Source: Acidobacteriota bacterium
GTDB taxonomy: Bacteria > Acidobacteriota > Blastocatellia > Pyrinomonadales > Pyrinomonadaceae
Assembly (NCBI GenBank): GCA_019247865.1
Contig: JAFBAJ010000308.1
Location: 1-7,194 of the forward strand
Direction of reading: 5' to 3'
Length of the DNA stretch: 7,194 nt
Shown here: one piece after another, positions 5,144-7,194 of the stretch
Position numbering within the stretch: position 1 is the stretch's first letter
How the letters are laid out: each line of letters starts with the position of its first letter
Position numbers and translations under genes: made by a program
The notes under the pieces: model-generated
Seen by the model: only the letters and a program-made list of their open reading frames with translations
What the model was told of the DNA's origin: nothing
Databases searched by the model: none

Positions 5144-7194
5144 ATGGCAACTATTGAAGACGCGCTTTCAGCACTCAAACAGCATTTCGGTTTCGCAGAT
5201 TTCCGCGAAGGCCAGCGCGAGGTCATCGGCTCGATTCTGGAAGGCCACGACACGGTCGTGGTGATGCCGACGGGCGGAGGTAAAAGCCTCTGCTACCAGC
5301 TCCCGGCATTGATGAAAGAGGGCGCGACGGTCGTCGTCTCGCCGCTCATCGCCCTCATGAAAGATCAGGTGGACGCGCTTCAGGCGCGCAATCTTCCCGC
5401 CACTTTCATCAATAGCTCGATCACTTTTGAAGAACAGAAGGCGCGCATCAACGCCATCCGTCGCGGAGAATTCAAGCTCGTCTACGTCGCGCCCGAACGC
5501 TTTCGCAGCACGCATTTCGTCGAGACCCTGCGCGGCGCGAACGTCTCGCTCTTCGCGGTCGACGAGGCGCACTGCGTCTCGCAATGGGGGCACGATTTCC
5601 GCCCGGACTACCTGCGCCTGCGCCGCGCGGTCGAAGAGGTCGGACGCCCACAGGTCGTCGCGCTGACCGCGACCGCCACGCCTTACGTTCGCGCGGACAT
5701 CATCGAGCAGCTCGCACTCGCAGAGCCGCGCGCCTTCGTCAGCGGCTTTGATCGCCCGAACCTCTCCATCCAGGTCGTACACACGCAGAAAGAGCGCGAG
5801 AAGATCGCGCACATCAAGGCTCTCGCTTCGGAGCAGCAGGGCTCCGGCATCATCTACACCTCGACGCGCAAGGCCGTCGAGCAGGTCGCCACGCGCCTCA
5901 AGCTCGCGGGACTCAGCATCGTCGCCTATCACGCGGGAATGGACGAAGCCGAACGCACGCGCGCGCAGGACGAGTTCATGTCCGGGCGGACGCAGATGAT
6001 CGTCGCCACCAACGCCTTCGGGATGGGGATCGACAAGGCGGACATACGCTTTGTCGCGCACTACCAGATGCCCGGCTCAATCGAGGCTTACTATCAGGAG
6101 ATCGGACGCGCCGGGCGCGACGGACAAGCCTCGTCCTGCGTGCTCTTCTTCAACTACGCGGACAAACGCACGCAGGACTATTTTATCGAAGGCTCGTATC
6201 CGCCGCCCGATGTTATCGCGCAGGTCTATCAGGCTCTTGTCGCGACCGGGCAGCAGCGCATCGAGCTCTCGGTCAGCGAGATCGCCACGCGCGCCAGCCT
6301 CCGCAACGAGATGGCTGTGCAGTCCGCGCTCATCATTCTGGAGAAGGCCGGGCACATCGAGCGCGGAGCGGCGGGCGAGAACCGCGCGGCCCTGCGCCTG
6401 CTCAAGCCGCCGCATGAAGCACGCGCCGCGCTCGGAGAGCGTGAGACGAAAACGCGACAGGCGCTCTTCGCGCTGCTCGGCGGCTATGATCTCAACCTGC
6501 GCGCAGAGACCGAGATCGACCTCAAGGAGTTTGCCGAAGCGGCCGGGCTTGAGCCGGCGGCGGCGCGGCGCGCGCTCTCTGCGCTCCAGACGAGCGGCAT
6601 CATCTCTTACACTCCTGCGAGACGCACGCGCGGCGTCCTCATGCTGGACGAGCATCCGGTCCGGCAGCTTCGCATCAAGCAGCACGAGATCGCGCGCCGC
6701 GCCGCGCTCGAACAGCGCAAGCTGCGCGAGATGATAAATTTCTGCTACACGGACGCCTGCTATCGCGCCTTTATCCTCGACTACTTCGGCGACCCGCACC
6801 ATGCGCCCGTCTGCGGCGCGTGCGGCAACTGCCTCGCGCGGGCCGCCGGAAAAGATGTCAGGACGAAGGCCGCGCCGCTGGAGCCGGCCACGCAGCTCGA
6901 CAGATTCGTGAGGGAGAACGCGCCGGTCGGCCTCGATCTCGAAGTCGCCCTGAGCGAGCAGGCGCGCGTCGAGCTGGCGCGCGTCAAGGCCGAGACGGCG
7001 GTCGAAGCCGGACACGTGCCGACCGAGATCAGCATCACCGAGCAGCGCGCTTTAACGCCCGAAGAGGGCTTGCTGGTGCGCAAGGTGCTGGCCTGCGTCG
7101 CGCGCATGCGCGGGCGCTTTGGCAAAGGCATGATCGCTTCTGTTTTAAGAGGCTCGCGCGCACGCAACGTCCTGCAGGCAGGTCTGACAGAGCT
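5144..7194 (+). CDS. recQ: ATP-dependent DNA helicase, RecQ family (3' end outside window)
   Basis: A 3'-5' superfamily 2 helicase for recombination and replication-fork repair. 683 codons are present and open at the edge. Motif 0 is FREGQRE (20-26). Walker A is TGGGKS (43-48). DEAH is at 140-143, followed by the RecQ aromatic-rich loop CVSQWGHDFRPDY (144-156). Motif III is LTATAT (174-179). YHAGM is at 262-266, ATNAFGMGID at 288-297, and motif VI QEIGRAGRDG at 318-327. Zinc ligands are probably C539, C557, C560 and C563 (FCYTDAC...CGACGNC), as in E. coli RecQ. About 214 residues separate motif VI from the zinc site, against about 55 in E. coli. The extra part contains two helix-turn-helix-like stretches (about 356-408 and 459-491), as in longer RecQ forms. 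The end (about 640-683, with RFGKGMIASVLRGS) is the beginning of the RQC winged helix; an HRDC domain may follow. ATG 5144 is chosen for its position relative to the family N-terminus, with a weak TAAGG 10 nt upstream. Confidence 0.95.
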   Translation, partial: MATIEDALSALKQHFGFADFREGQREVIGSILEGHDTVVVMPTGGGKSLCYQLPALMKEGATVVVSPLIALMKDQVDALQARNLPATFINSSITFEEQKARINAIRRGEFKLVYVAPERFRSTHFVETLRGANVSLFAVDEAHCVSQWGHDFRPDYLRLRRAVEEVGRPQVVALTATATPYVRADIIEQLALAEPRAFVSGFDRPNLSIQVVHTQKEREKIAHIKALASEQQGSGIIYTSTRKAVEQVATRLKLAGLSIVAYHAGMDEAERTRAQDEFMSGRTQMIVATNAFGMGIDKADIRFVAHYQMPGSIEAYYQEIGRAGRDGQASSCVLFFNYADKRTQDYFIEGSYPPPDVIAQVYQALVATGQQRIELSVSEIATRASLRNEMAVQSALIILEKAGHIERGAAGENRAALRLLKPPHEARAALGERETKTRQALFALLGGYDLNLRAETEIDLKEFAEAAGLEPAAARRALSALQTSGIISYTPARRTRGVLMLDEHPVRQLRIKQHEIARRAALEQRKLREMINFCYTDACYRAFILDYFGDPHHAPVCGACGNCLARAAGKDVRTKAAPLEPATQLDRFVRENAPVGLDLEVALSEQARVELARVKAETAVEAGHVPTEISITEQRALTPEEGLLVRKVLACVARMRGRFGKGMIASVLRGSRARNVLQAGLTE

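Noticed and set aside
5168..7015. Long minus-strand open frames opposite recQ
   Set aside because: They are explained by the GC-rich codon use of recQ, whose plus-strand frame has every helicase motif intact.

Overview
The window looks like a chromosomal segment of a GC-rich, free-living Gram-negative bacterium. Large secreted proteins with many FG-GAP/VCBS-type 'DYDGDGKTDIAVFRPS' repeats, in tandem paralogous copies, are a family I associate with Acidobacteriota of the Blastocatellia/Pyrinomonadaceae type. That placement is inference from family knowledge; no phylogenetic marker was searched.

Layout. Positions 1-4780 hold a minus-strand cluster of paralogous secreted beta-propeller-type proteins. 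In transcription order these are a 689-aa protein (2711-4780), a 700-aa protein (573-2675) only 35 bp downstream and probably co-transcribed, a 36-codon gene relic (382-492), and the first 79 codons of a further paralog (1-239) that leaves the window. The two complete proteins share one architecture: a signal peptide, seven FG-GAP repeats of about 50-60 aa, then six degenerate repeats of 44-47 aa and a closing 5-residue C-terminal strand. Each has exactly four cysteines, at corresponding positions. No enzymatic motif is visible, so a role in binding, adhesion or surface display is only an inference.

Positions 4781-5143 form a divergent intergenic region. It contains a candidate promoter on each side and, between them, a 143-bp imperfect palindrome (4922-5064). 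The palindrome is built from four CTCTGCG-type heptamers per arm with mirrored 11/11/8-bp spacing. It is bounded on both sides by an exact 8-bp direct repeat, CGAAGAAG, as expected of a MITE-like insertion with target-site duplication.

Positions 5144-7194 encode a RecQ-family DNA helicase on the plus strand, open to the window edge. It carries all the hallmark helicase motifs and a four-cysteine zinc site. About 160 extra residues with winged-helix-like character sit between the helicase core and the zinc site.

The most interesting items are the heptamer palindrome with its flanking direct repeats, and the relic in which a signal peptide is fused directly to the last four residues (YPIE) of a paralog, apparently by a deletion at TCTGC microhomology. 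The conserved four-cysteine layout suggesting disulfide stapling of the N-terminal propeller is also notable. I see no tRNA, rRNA, CRISPR array or full insertion sequence.
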